A DNA stretch of 37,114 nucleotides from a virus, in the IMG/VR virus record IMGVR_UViG_3300030102_006164, positions 6,618 through 43,731 of that record. The stretch is one strand, 5' to 3'. Numbering within the stretch: position 1 is the first letter of the stretch; each line of letters starts with the position of its first letter. Position numbers and translations under genes: made by a program. Under the pieces are notes generated by a model that had not been told where the DNA came from, made no database searches, and saw nothing but the letters and a program-made list of their open reading frames with translations. Positions 1 through 7,859 of this stretch are shown one piece after another.

Positions 1-1
1 A

Positions 2-130
2 TACGAATCAACGGACAATGCAGAGTCGTGGTCTAAAACTCTTGACGACATGGGGTCAACAAACGCTACAGGTGGTGTCAGTGGTGATGACTCAATCGCG
101 GTGACATGCGATGTGTTCGGCCCACTGTAA
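2..130 (+). CDS. C-terminal end of an unidentified protein (partial)
   Basis: Only the last 42 codons lie in the window; the frame is open from the left edge to TAA at 128-130. The visible residues are rich in Ser, Thr, Gly and Asp (for example DDMGSTNATGGVSGDD), like the beta-rich virion proteins next to it. It is followed by a candidate late promoter and the large fibre-like gene, so it is probably another virion component. No family can be named from this much sequence. Confidence 0.6.
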   Translation, partial: YESTDNAESWSKTLDDMGSTNATGGVSGDDSIAVTCDVFGPL

Positions 131-147
131 TTTAAACCAAGTGCGAA

Positions 148-160
148 CTAATTACTGTAT
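148..160 (+). promoter_or_regulatory. Candidate phage late promoter (CTAATTACTGTAT)
   Basis: This AT-rich element lies 18 bases before the ATG of the fibre-like gene and matches the motif CTA-N-TTA-N-TATAA found upstream of eight other virion-region genes. It is nearly identical over its first half to the site at 8353. Promoter function is inferred from recurrence and position. Confidence 0.5.
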
Positions 161-177
161 GAACAAAAGGGTATAGT

Positions 178-3063
178 ATGTCTAGTGGTAAATTAGCCGG
201 CACTCAATTTAGAAACGAGTTTATTAAATCTCTCAATATCCTCGCCCCCCGTATTGCAGCGGCGATTGAACGTTACGGGTCAGACCCACTAATTGTTGAT
301 AGTTTAAAGATCAACAATCAACTGACTGCTAACAGTGCCACATTTAGTGCAGGGGTCCAGTTTGACAGCACCCTTACACTCAAGGATATAGGCACTCATG
401 CTGACACACCTGCGAGTGGTTTTGGTGTAATTTATGTCAACGGTGATGTGCCCTATTTTAAAACAGATGGCGGAACAGCAACTTCAATGATTGGTGGAGG
501 TGGTGGATCTCCGGGCGGCTCAGACACACAGGTTCAATATAATAATGGCGGATCGTTTGGGGGCGTGGCTAGCTTAACGTTTGATGATAGTAGTGGTCAC
601 TTAACAATCATTGACGATAAGAAGCTACAATTTGGAACCAACAACGATGCATCTTTTGAGTATGACGAGGATGGCACCAATACTCTGCTATACGCCGGCG
701 CACATCTGAGAATTTCTGATGATGTTAAATTAGAGTTTGGAACAGGCGGTGATGCTTTTTTCTTTTATGATGAAGCCTCAACTGATAAATTACTTTATGG
801 TGGTGCTACTTTACAAATCGATGATGATACAAAATTAGAATTTGGACAAGGTGGTGACGCATCGTTTGAGTATGATGAAAACGGCACTGACAGATTACTT
901 TACACTGGGGCCGGATTAAGAATTACAGATGATGTTAAATTAGAGTTCGGAACCGGCGGAGACGCAACCATCGAATACGATGAAGATGGGGACGACGTGT
1001 TATTAATCAATGGGGCACAAACTAAATTTACCGTTGCAGGCGTTGAAATTGAAAATGGTTCAAGCACGAACAGATCTGCCTTAACTATTGATAACAACGA
1101 TACAGACCGGTTTGCCCTTGATATCGACGCAGCCAACATCAACCAAGACGTAATTAATGTTGCAGCCGACGCTGTAACCACAGCCTTTGTGATGGATGTC
1201 ACAGCCGACGCTCTTACAACAGGCGGCATCCTAAACCTTGTTTCTAATTCGTCTGACAACAGTGCAAGATCCCTTGTTTTTGTTCATAATGACCATGCAA
1301 GCGCGACCGGTACAGCGTGCGTTAGAATTGTACAGGACGCACCTTCAACAACAGCTCTTAGAATTGAGAGCGACAATACAGAAACCAATTTTGGCCCTAT
1401 CGTGGTTCTTGACCGCCAGAATGACACAGTTTCAGATGGTATGGGCGTTGGTCTTATAAACTTTGAAGGTCAAGATGATGCCGGTGCAGGCGTAGGTTAC
1501 GCAAGGATTTCTGCTGAAGCCTCTGATGTATCTGACGGCGCGGGCAAAGGCAAACTCATTTTACGAGTCCAGCAAAATGTTACTACCACGGAGCCTAACG
1601 CTGTTGAAGAAATTATGTCACTAGACGGAGGAAATGCTAGCACTGGTCCGTCCGTTGTTATCAATGACCAAGGCTATGACGTTGACTTCCGTGTTGAATC
1701 AAGTGGTGAAACCCACATGCTGTTTGTTGACGGAGGAAACAACCGAGTCAGCATCGGTGATTCTACTAACATCCCATTAGCAACACTAGAAGTTGCAAAT
1801 GCAAGTGATGCTGGTGTTTCACTTGTCCTACTGGACTCAAACGACACAGACCAGAGAGCACTTCAAATTAGTGCAGCCAACATCGACGCAGACGTAATCG
1901 ATATTGCAGCCGACGCTCTAACCACAGCTAATGTAATGGACGTTACAGCAGATGGACTTACAACAGGAGCTATTCTAAACCTTGTTTCTGATTCGTCGGA
2001 CAATACTGCTAGATCGCTTGTCAATATCATCAATGATCACGCTTCGGCCACCAACGTAACTTGCCTTACAGTTCGCAACGATAGCAGCATGGCAGACAAC
2101 GTTCCAACCGTGCTAATTCACGATGCTGGCGATATGGCAAATGACGGACACGCAACCCTTGAATTAAGGTATGAGGGCTCTTCCGCTGGCAGGCAGGCGT
2201 CCCTAGAATTTAACCAAGCAACAGGCAATTCTACTGACGATGACGATCTTGGTCAGATACTTGTGACTGCTCTTGACAGTGCTGACAACAAAGATGATTA
2301 TTGCATGATTAACTTCATGTCTTCTGATAGGACTAGTGGTGATGAAGGTGGTCTGATTGAGTTTAAGGTAGCCGCAGGTGGAACGCTGGGCACCGCCGCA
2401 CTGAAAACACTTTTCACCATCGGCGGCGAAGACGTTGCAAATACGGTGGCTCCAGCCGTCGTTGTTAACGAAGCAGGTATCAATTGCGACTTCCGTGTTG
2501 AATCAGACGGCAACGCTAACATGCTCACGGTTTCCGGCGCCAAAAACTCCGTGGCCGTCGGCGCCGATGCAACGTTACACATGGATGGCTTCTCTGTTGT
2601 AGATGATTTTCAAGCGACAACTTTTGAGAATACATTTGCAGATGGTGAGTATGGTAGTTCACAAATTTTAAGATATTCACCCGGAGCGGCCGAAACTTTA
2701 GCATCAGGACAATTATTTTTCTTACACACAGATGGCACTTGGAATCAGACTGATGCGGACGCTGTGGCAACTGGGGCAACACAAATGCTTGGTATAGGAT
2801 TAGGTGGCTCATCTCGAACTGTTGGGTGTTTAATACGGGGCTACATTCGTATCCCATCTACAGAGATACTAAATGCACCAAACGCTGGGGCAGCATCTGG
2901 GCTGCCACTCTTTGTTTCAACAACAGCCGGTCATCTCGACTTTACCGCTCCATCTGGGAACGGTGACTTTGTTAGGGTCGTTGGGTACGCAATTGATGAC
3001 GACAGTTCAGATATTCTTATTTACTTTGATCCAGACAAGACACATGTGGAGATTACAGCGTAA
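178..3063 (+). CDS. Large repetitive tail-fibre-like virion protein
   Basis: A 961-residue acidic protein very rich in Asp, Gly, Ala, Ser and Thr, typical of trimeric beta-rich phage fibres. Residues about 140-285 hold four units of about 35 residues with the core DDVKLEFGTGGDA-EYDE. Two larger modules are duplicated: a region of about 85 residues containing VMDVTADALTTGGILNLVS (near residues 300-390 and 550-635), and DFRVES-G---ML-V-G--N-V (near 500 and 770). The last 140 residues (LASGQLFFLHTDGTW...GDFVRVVGYA) resemble a C-terminal domain common on virion proteins of aquatic phages. The ATG has AAAGGG six bases upstream. Its stop overlaps the next start (TAATG), so the methyltransferase is co-translated. 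Host binding is the likely role but the exact part of the virion is not proven. Confidence 0.75.
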   Translation: MSSGKLAGTQFRNEFIKSLNILAPRIAAAIERYGSDPLIVDSLKINNQLTANSATFSAGVQFDSTLTLKDIGTHADTPASGFGVIYVNGDVPYFKTDGGTATSMIGGGGGSPGGSDTQVQYNNGGSFGGVASLTFDDSSGHLTIIDDKKLQFGTNNDASFEYDEDGTNTLLYAGAHLRISDDVKLEFGTGGDAFFFYDEASTDKLLYGGATLQIDDDTKLEFGQGGDASFEYDENGTDRLLYTGAGLRITDDVKLEFGTGGDATIEYDEDGDDVLLINGAQTKFTVAGVEIENGSSTNRSALTIDNNDTDRFALDIDAANINQDVINVAADAVTTAFVMDVTADALTTGGILNLVSNSSDNSARSLVFVHNDHASATGTACVRIVQDAPSTTALRIESDNTETNFGPIVVLDRQNDTVSDGMGVGLINFEGQDDAGAGVGYARISAEASDVSDGAGKGKLILRVQQNVTTTEPNAVEEIMSLDGGNASTGPSVVINDQGYDVDFRVESSGETHMLFVDGGNNRVSIGDSTNIPLATLEVANASDAGVSLVLLDSNDTDQRALQISAANIDADVIDIAADALTTANVMDVTADGLTTGAILNLVSDSSDNTARSLVNIINDHASATNVTCLTVRNDSSMADNVPTVLIHDAGDMANDGHATLELRYEGSSAGRQASLEFNQATGNSTDDDDLGQILVTALDSADNKDDYCMINFMSSDRTSGDEGGLIEFKVAAGGTLGTAALKTLFTIGGEDVANTVAPAVVVNEAGINCDFRVESDGNANMLTVSGAKNSVAVGADATLHMDGFSVVDDFQATTFENTFADGEYGSSQILRYSPGAAETLASGQLFFLHTDGTWNQTDADAVATGATQMLGIGLGGSSRTVGCLIRGYIRIPSTEILNAPNAGAASGLPLFVSTTAGHLDFTAPSGNGDFVRVVGYAIDDDSSDILIYFDPDKTHVEITA

Positions 3064-3641
3064 TGTCGCTTAAGTTTGAACAGCAAAACCTAATCTTTAC
3101 AGATACAGCTATTACAGTGGAGGATAATCTTGACAATTCACACAGTAATCAGGAAGTCATGGGCTCATGGGAAGACCCACTAATGAAGCGACACGCAGAG
3201 GTGGTTTGTGAAAACGGGGGAGATATATTGGAGATTGGATTTGGCATGGGCATATCTGCCAATTACATTCAACAACAGAACCCTGATTCCCACACAATAA
3301 TTGAAAGTCACCCTCAAGTGATAGAAAAATTAAAAGTTTGGGCAGATGACAAACCAAATGTAATTGTTGTCGAGGGTCACTGGCATGATGTAACAGGTAG
3401 TTTGGGTATATACGATGGGATATTTTATGACACTTTTGGCGACAAGAAGCTCGCTGAATTTAAAGATGTCTGCAATCAATTAACAAAATCTGGAAGTATT
3501 ATAACGTTTTGGAATCATTATGGGGTAATGGAGCGCGACAACGCATATGGATTTATTGATAATGTTAGTTATGAAGAAATTAAAGTAGAAGACCCCTATT
3601 CATCCGGCGCAAAATATTATTTACCAAAGGTGGTGGTGTAG
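3063..3641 (+). CDS. Guanidinoacetate/arginine N-methyltransferase-like SAM enzyme
   Basis: A 192-residue class I SAM-dependent methyltransferase whose motifs follow guanidinoacetate N-methyltransferase (GAMT) in order: VMGSWEDPLM (32-41; GAMT has VMERWETPYM), SAM loop EIGFGMG (57-63), acidic strand end IIES (79-82), EGHWHDV (104-110), DGIFYDTF (118-125) and a C-terminal YYLPKV. Glu37 and Asp123 align with the GAMT acidic residues that hold the guanidino group, from memory of the rat enzyme. It lacks part of the long GAMT N-terminus. It starts inside the stop codon of the fibre gene and its stop overlaps the next GTG start, so it belongs to the fibre operon. The substrate is unknown; an arginine side chain of a virion protein or a host guanidino compound are possibilities. 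The family call is firm, the substrate is not. Confidence 0.78.
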   Translation: MSLKFEQQNLIFTDTAITVEDNLDNSHSNQEVMGSWEDPLMKRHAEVVCENGGDILEIGFGMGISANYIQQQNPDSHTIIESHPQVIEKLKVWADDKPNVIVVEGHWHDVTGSLGIYDGIFYDTFGDKKLAEFKDVCNQLTKSGSIITFWNHYGVMERDNAYGFIDNVSYEEIKVEDPYSSGAKYYLPKVVV

Positions 3642-4360
3642 TGCCAACCATTGCATGTTCTAGCACCAGTGGTATCATCCGAGAGGCAGACGCAGATTTT
3701 GCCGACGCCAGAGACGGTAATGGGTCGATTTCTACATTCGTAGACCTATCAGACACTGATGACCTTATTATTGCGTCTTTATCCAGAGGCAACCATTTTA
3801 TGTTTAGAGGCTTTTATGCTTTTGATACTTCAAGCATCACATCAACCGTTGCTAGCGCGACTCTAGATGTTAATATTAATAGGCTTACTGATACTGACGG
3901 CGGCGGTGTAACAGGTATTCTTGTAAAGGGTACAAAGCCAGATCTATCGAATAATATTGTAGCCGCAGACTTTACATCTGCTCCGGGCTGCACAGCCGCC
4001 CAATCAGGAGCTTCGTATGCTTCAACAGCCACGGCGTACTCAAGTGCTTTCACGGTAACCGGAACAGGCGCACTATCAATAACGCTTAATTCTACAGCGT
4101 TGACTGATATGGTAAACAATAATGTTTTCAATATTACTATATTTAACCATGATCATGATTTTACCAATAACGCACCCGCTAGTGGCGACGCCCAAAACCG
4201 CTTTGATATTGACGGAAGAACAGGGCCTACACCTCTTGTTTTAAATTTTACCCTAGCGACGGGCTACACACACAACGTCTTAGGCGTAGCTGCTGCAAAC
4301 ATTGCAAAGGTTGATGGAGTCGCCACAGCAAACATTGCTAAAATCAATGGTGTTGATTAA
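3641..4360 (+). CDS. Beta-sandwich virion protein with short C-terminal repeats
   Basis: A 239-residue protein starting at GTG, overlapping the preceding TAG by one base (TAGTG) with GGTGG upstream. Residues 45-200 resemble the DNRLRE-type beta-sandwich found in surface proteins: MFRGFYAFDTSSI followed by ASATLDVNI. The last 30 residues are two copies of a 12-residue repeat, GVAAANIAKVDG and GVATANIAKING. Such repeats are frequent on virion proteins of aquatic phages. Position at the end of the fibre cluster suggests a fibre tip, adhesin or decoration component. No catalytic residues are apparent. Confidence 0.6.
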   Translation: MPTIACSSTSGIIREADADFADARDGNGSISTFVDLSDTDDLIIASLSRGNHFMFRGFYAFDTSSITSTVASATLDVNINRLTDTDGGGVTGILVKGTKPDLSNNIVAADFTSAPGCTAAQSGASYASTATAYSSAFTVTGTGALSITLNSTALTDMVNNNVFNITIFNHDHDFTNNAPASGDAQNRFDIDGRTGPTPLVLNFTLATGYTHNVLGVAAANIAKVDGVATANIAKINGVD

Positions 4361-4371
4361 TTTGTAGCATA

Positions 4372-4384
4372 CTACTTATTATTA
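4372..4384 (+). promoter_or_regulatory. Candidate phage late promoter (CTACTTATTATTA)
   Basis: It lies in the short gap between the beta-sandwich gene and the bS21 gene, 23 bases before the GTG start. It matches the shared CTA-N-TTA-N-TA motif, less perfectly at its 3' half. If real, bS21 is made together with the virion proteins. Confidence 0.42.
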
Positions 4385-4407
4385 CACAAGTCACAAATGG
4401 AGTAATT

Positions 4408-4707
4408 GTGAGCAATAGAAATTATAGGAACCATAGAGGACGTTCCAACAATCGTAATCGTAGAGAAAGATACATTCCCCCGCGCGTTGGAAAAAGATCT
4501 AGTAATCTAACAGTGGTGCCAAGGCACAACGAACCAATTGAAAGAGCAATTAAAAGATTTATCAAAAAATGCAAGAAGATGAAAATCATCGAGCAGTATA
4601 GAGAAAGAACAGATTACTACGAAAAACCATCTGTTGCCAGAAGAAAAAAAGCCATTCGCCGCAAGAGAGCCATACAAAAGGCCAATAAGGCAAACGCAAA
4701 CAGATAG
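4408..4707 (+). CDS. rpsU: Phage-encoded small ribosomal subunit protein bS21
   Basis: A 99-residue, strongly basic protein. Residues 34-95 follow bS21: LTVVPRHNEPIERAIKRF (the family's V-NEP---AL-RF), KKCKKMKIIEQYRER, then YYEKPSVARRKK and a Lys/Arg-rich helical tail. Cellular bS21 is about 70 residues; here a basic Asn/Arg-rich extension of about 33 residues precedes the core. bS21 sits at the mRNA exit of the 30S subunit near the anti-SD helix and aids initiation; viral bS21 genes are known from aquatic phages. The GTG start has GGAG (4399-4402) five bases upstream. It lies between the fibre genes and the scaffold/capsid genes with candidate late promoters on both sides, so it is probably expressed late. 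Confidence 0.88.
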   Translation: MSNRNYRNHRGRSNNRNRRERYIPPRVGKRSSNLTVVPRHNEPIERAIKRFIKKCKKMKIIEQYRERTDYYEKPSVARRKKAIRRKRAIQKANKANANR

Positions 4708-4745
4708 TCATTTTTAAATTAACAGGATTTTGTCTTTTCTACATA

Positions 4746-4757
4746 CTATTTAAATGT
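4746..4757 (+). promoter_or_regulatory. Candidate phage late promoter (CTATTTAAATGT)
   Basis: It lies 37 bases before the scaffold start and shares CTATTTA and AAATGT with the sites at 7797 and 11154. It is enclosed by a 6-bp inverted repeat, CTACAT (4739-4744) and ATGTAG (4754-4759), which may be chance or a binding site. It would serve the scaffold and capsid genes, since no promoter-like motif lies between those two. Confidence 0.5.
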
Positions 4758-4794
4758 AGGCAAAAGAGAATATTTTCTTGCAAGGAAAACCAAT

Positions 4795-5847
4795 ATGTCA
4801 ACAATGTTAGAACAAGCTTTAGTAGACGCGGCTGCACTGAAAGAAGCAGCCCTTAAAAACGCAGAGACTGCAATTCTTGAAAGATATGCAGCAGATGTTA
4901 AAAGCACAATGGATTCGCTTCTTTCTGAAGAGGAGCATCTCGATATGGGAATGGGGATGGAGCCTGAAGATTCCGAAGACGAGATCCCTGATGCCGCGAC
5001 GGCAGGCGAAAAGTTGTGCCCATGCCCAGACGATGACGAGGTAAAAACTTACACCTTTAATCTTAACGATCTACGCAATACTCTTGATAAATTAACCGAC
5101 GAAGAAGAGGGTGAACCACAAGACTCAGAGATGCTTGCTGTAGACGCCGGCGCCGAACTCGAAGAAGAGATGGAATTGCAAGAAGATTTAGAATTGGACG
5201 AGGAATTACTTTTTGAGTATCCTGAAGAGAATCTTGAAGAGCAAGAAGTTAACGAAGAAGAAATTCTCCCAGAAGATATCGATATTGAAAGTCTGGTTGA
5301 GGAAGTTATCGTTGATCTCGCCGGAGACGAATTAACTGGCTGGGCAGGTCGCCCAAGGTCAGATGTTGATTACGCCAAAGATATTAGATTAGCACGGGCT
5401 GCTGCTACCGAGGCCAAAGAGCAAAACGAAAAGCTCAAAGCGGCACTCGAAGAACTCGCAGAGTCAAGCAAGGCCGTAGCTAATGAAAACCAACTTCTCA
5501 AGCAAACACTTGAGACGATGAAAGAGAAGCTTGAAGAAGTGAATCTTTCAAATGCAAAACTACTTTACATGAATCGGACATTGAATAGTCCCTCCCTGAA
5601 TGAGCGGCAAAGATCTAAAATTGTCGAATCTATTCAGAATTCTGATTCAGTTGAAGAAGCGAAGGTAATTTTTGAAACCCTTCAAAGCGCAGTGGGCTCC
5701 TCCAAGAGAAAGCCAGAATCATTACGCGAAGCTATCAAGAGACCTTCTATTTCCGTGCCAAGCAGAAAAAACAAATCTTCACAACGTGATACGATTGTGA
5801 GGGAGCGTTTCCAACGCTTAGCTGGAATTTCCAAAACTGATACATAA
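4795..5847 (+). CDS. Prohead scaffold/core protein, gp22-like
   Basis: A 350-residue protein placed immediately before the major capsid gene, the position of the scaffold in T4-like phages. Residues 1-40 are a helix rich in Ala and Glu; 40-185 are extremely acidic with long Glu/Asp runs; about 192-264 form a predicted coiled coil (EAKEQNEKLKAALEEL); the C-terminus is basic and ends RFQRLAGI, a motif seen at the ends of several T4-like core proteins. High charge and coiled coil are typical of cleavable internal scaffolds. AAGGA lies eight bases before the ATG. An odd CPCP motif follows the acidic section. The assignment rests on composition and synteny, not on a clear sequence signature. Confidence 0.68.
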   Translation: MSTMLEQALVDAAALKEAALKNAETAILERYAADVKSTMDSLLSEEEHLDMGMGMEPEDSEDEIPDAATAGEKLCPCPDDDEVKTYTFNLNDLRNTLDKLTDEEEGEPQDSEMLAVDAGAELEEEMELQEDLELDEELLFEYPEENLEEQEVNEEEILPEDIDIESLVEEVIVDLAGDELTGWAGRPRSDVDYAKDIRLARAAATEAKEQNEKLKAALEELAESSKAVANENQLLKQTLETMKEKLEEVNLSNAKLLYMNRTLNSPSLNERQRSKIVESIQNSDSVEEAKVIFETLQSAVGSSKRKPESLREAIKRPSISVPSRKNKSSQRDTIVRERFQRLAGISKTDT

Positions 5848-5864
5848 TCTAAAATCATACTAAA

Positions 5865-5875
5865 AAGGAGGTGAT
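5865..5875 (+). promoter_or_regulatory. Full-length Shine-Dalgarno site of the capsid gene
   Basis: AAGGAGGTGAT is an uninterrupted 11-base complement of the usual 3' end of bacterial 16S rRNA (ATCACCTCCTT as DNA). It sets the start at ATG 5880 rather than the in-frame GTG at 5871, which lies inside the SD itself. No other gene in the window has so long a match. Confidence 0.85.
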
Positions 5876-5879
5876 AATA

Positions 5880-7718
5880 ATGTCAGTATTAGATAAATTA
5901 ACAGAGGGGATCGTATCTCGCGATCTCCGACAAGAAGGCGACGCTCTTCTCTCCAAGTGGGAAAAGACCGGTCTTCTTGAAGGCCTCGACGCCGATCATG
6001 AGCGTCAAGGCATGGCACGCTTGCTTGAAAACCAAGCTGCTCAGCTTCTTAAAGAGGCTTCCTCTATGTCTGGTGGAAACGTCGAAGGCTTTGCTTCCGT
6101 CGCATTCCCACTTGTCCGTAGAGTTTTCGGTGGTCTTTTGGCCAACGATGTTGTTTCGGTTCAGCCAATGAGCTTGCCTTCGGGTCTCATTTTCTTCCTT
6201 GACTTTACCTTTAATAGCGCACGCGCCGGCCAAGAGGCAGGTGATGGCTTAGGTTCGGTCTATGGTGGAAGCAAGACTGGTCAGGCAATCACTGGTGGTG
6301 TTAACCTTGGGTACGAAGGTGTTAACGCATCGTCGGCCAACATGAGTGCTGTTGACCTTGAGCGTGGTTTCTACAACCTCGCGACTGGTTACTCTGCTCC
6401 TACTGGCTCTGAAGTCCTTGGCAACATCAACGAGTCAGATGCTCACGTTGCAACGATTGACCTCACCCCCGGTACAATTACCGAGGCTCAAAAGAAGCTT
6501 CTTAGCTACGACCCTGATGTTCTTGGTCTTGGCGCCGATCACGAAGCACTTGTTGGTAAGATCGCTCTTTCCAACATCGAGACTTCAACCGAGTTGCTGA
6601 ACAAGGCGATGCCCGTTGCTGTGCAAATCGACCTTAATGGCTCAGAGTCCGGCCTCAATCAAGCTAGTTTGGTTCGTCGTCTAACCACTCTTGGTTCTTC
6701 TGCTAACCACCCTAATGAGGCTGCTTGGGACGGAACCCAGACGCACTTGTACTTCGTTTACGTTGCACAAGATGCCGATATTCCTACTAAGGCTGCTGGC
6801 GATGATGTGTTCTCGCATGTCCCAACCATTAAGTTCCCGCTTGCGGATAACTTTGGTGGAATTGCTACCGCTGATGATGGTGGACAGAACGCTGTTGGTG
6901 TTGTACGAGCCACGACCGAGTGGGGTCTTGAGGACGAAGCATTCATCCCTGAGATCGACATCAAGGTGGACAGCATTGCTGTTACCGCAGTCACTCGTAA
7001 GCTCAAGGCTAAGTGGACTCCCGAGTTGGGTCAAGACCTTAACGCCTACCACAACCTCGATGCTGAGGTTGAGTTGACTTCGATTCTCTCCGAGCAAATT
7101 GCTCTTGAGATCGATCGTGAGATCATTAACGATCTTATTCAGAACGCAACTGCTGGTACGCTTTACTGGTCGCGCTCACCCGGTCTGTTCGTAAACCGCG
7201 AGACTGGTGCTGAGATTGGTGCAACTTCGGCTGCTCCAGACTTCACCGGAACTGTTTCCGAGTGGTACGAGACCCTTATCGAGACCATCAATGATGTGTC
7301 TGCTAGAATCCACCGTAAGACTCTGCGGGGAGGAGCCAACTTTATTATCTGCTCGCCAGAGGTTGCTTCTATCCTTGAGTTCACCAGCGGATTCCGCGCA
7401 AGCATCACCGTTGATTCCGATACCGGATCCATCGGCGCTGTTAGAACCGGCTCGATCTCCAAGAAGTTCGACGTTTACGTCGATCCTTACTTCCCACGTC
7501 AGGTTATCCTCGTTGGTCGTAAGGGTGGTAGCTTCCTTGAGAGCGGCTATGTCTACGCTCCATATGTGCCACTGCAAGTCACACCTACTATCTTTGGTGT
7601 CGAGGACTTCGTGCCCCGTAAGGGTGTCATGACTCGCTACGCCAAGAAGATGGTCCGTGGTGATATGTACGGTCTTGTCATCTGTCGCGGCCTCGTCGGA
7701 GAGTCAGGCGCTAGCTGA
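5880..7718 (+). CDS. Major capsid protein, T4 gp23-like
   Basis: A 612-residue protein. The N-terminal third matches gp23 proteins: RQGMARLLENQAAQLLKE, then VRRVFGGLLANDVVSVQPM (T4: MVRRAIPNLIAFDICGVQPM) followed by LPSGLIFFLDF (T4: SPTGQVFALR). The C-terminal part has the conserved PYVPLQVTPTIFG region and a GVMTRYAKKM stretch that also fits gp23. The segment before about residue 65 could be a cleaved propeptide, as in T4, but no protease site can be fixed by eye. The gene follows the scaffold, has a perfect SD and ends at a strong terminator. Codon use is distinctive: Lys is almost always AAG and many residues use C-ending codons, unlike neighbouring genes, as expected for the most abundant virion protein. 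Confidence 0.92.
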   Translation: MSVLDKLTEGIVSRDLRQEGDALLSKWEKTGLLEGLDADHERQGMARLLENQAAQLLKEASSMSGGNVEGFASVAFPLVRRVFGGLLANDVVSVQPMSLPSGLIFFLDFTFNSARAGQEAGDGLGSVYGGSKTGQAITGGVNLGYEGVNASSANMSAVDLERGFYNLATGYSAPTGSEVLGNINESDAHVATIDLTPGTITEAQKKLLSYDPDVLGLGADHEALVGKIALSNIETSTELLNKAMPVAVQIDLNGSESGLNQASLVRRLTTLGSSANHPNEAAWDGTQTHLYFVYVAQDADIPTKAAGDDVFSHVPTIKFPLADNFGGIATADDGGQNAVGVVRATTEWGLEDEAFIPEIDIKVDSIAVTAVTRKLKAKWTPELGQDLNAYHNLDAEVELTSILSEQIALEIDREIINDLIQNATAGTLYWSRSPGLFVNRETGAEIGATSAAPDFTGTVSEWYETLIETINDVSARIHRKTLRGGANFIICSPEVASILEFTSGFRASITVDSDTGSIGAVRTGSISKKFDVYVDPYFPRQVILVGRKGGSFLESGYVYAPYVPLQVTPTIFGVEDFVPRKGVMTRYAKKMVRGDMYGLVICRGLVGESGAS

Positions 7719-7744
7719 TAATTAAACGGTCTTACTAAGACTGT

Positions 7745-7776
7745 AACCCCGCCTTGAAAAAGGCGGGGTTTTTTTT
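7745..7776 (+). terminator. Rho-independent terminator after the capsid gene
   Basis: A perfect 11-bp stem, AACCCCGCCTT (7745-7755) and AAGGCGGGGTT (7760-7770), closes on a GAAA tetraloop and runs into eight T residues (7769-7776). It is the strongest terminator in the window and separates the scaffold/capsid unit from the next gene. Confidence 0.93.
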
Positions 7777-7796
7777 CCTTTTAGATCTCGGAGATA

Positions 7797-7810
7797 CTAT
7801 TTATAAATGT
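7797..7810 (+). promoter_or_regulatory. Candidate phage late promoter (CTATTTATAAATGT)
   Basis: The best match to the shared motif, directly after the capsid terminator and 49 bases before the next ATG. It contains TATAAAT, close to the T4 late promoter TATAAATA. It nearly equals the site at 11154. Confidence 0.58.
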
Positions 7811-7859
7811 AATCGAGGGCAAATAGGCCCACAAGACTATAATAATAGGAGATATAATT

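Noticed and set aside
600-1020. CRISPR-like or regulatory direct repeats
   Set aside because: The repeats are in frame, about 105 bases each, and encode protein repeats of the fibre.
900-1259. Open frames on the - strand, here and opposite most large genes (for example 6681-7097, 12596-12964, 13806-14372)
   Set aside because: They lie antisense to well-supported genes, have no recognisable motifs and lack consistent SD sites; they follow from codon bias of the + strand genes.
5871-5879. GTG at 5871 as start of the capsid gene
   Set aside because: It lies inside the SD sequence itself; ATG 5880 has correct spacing.
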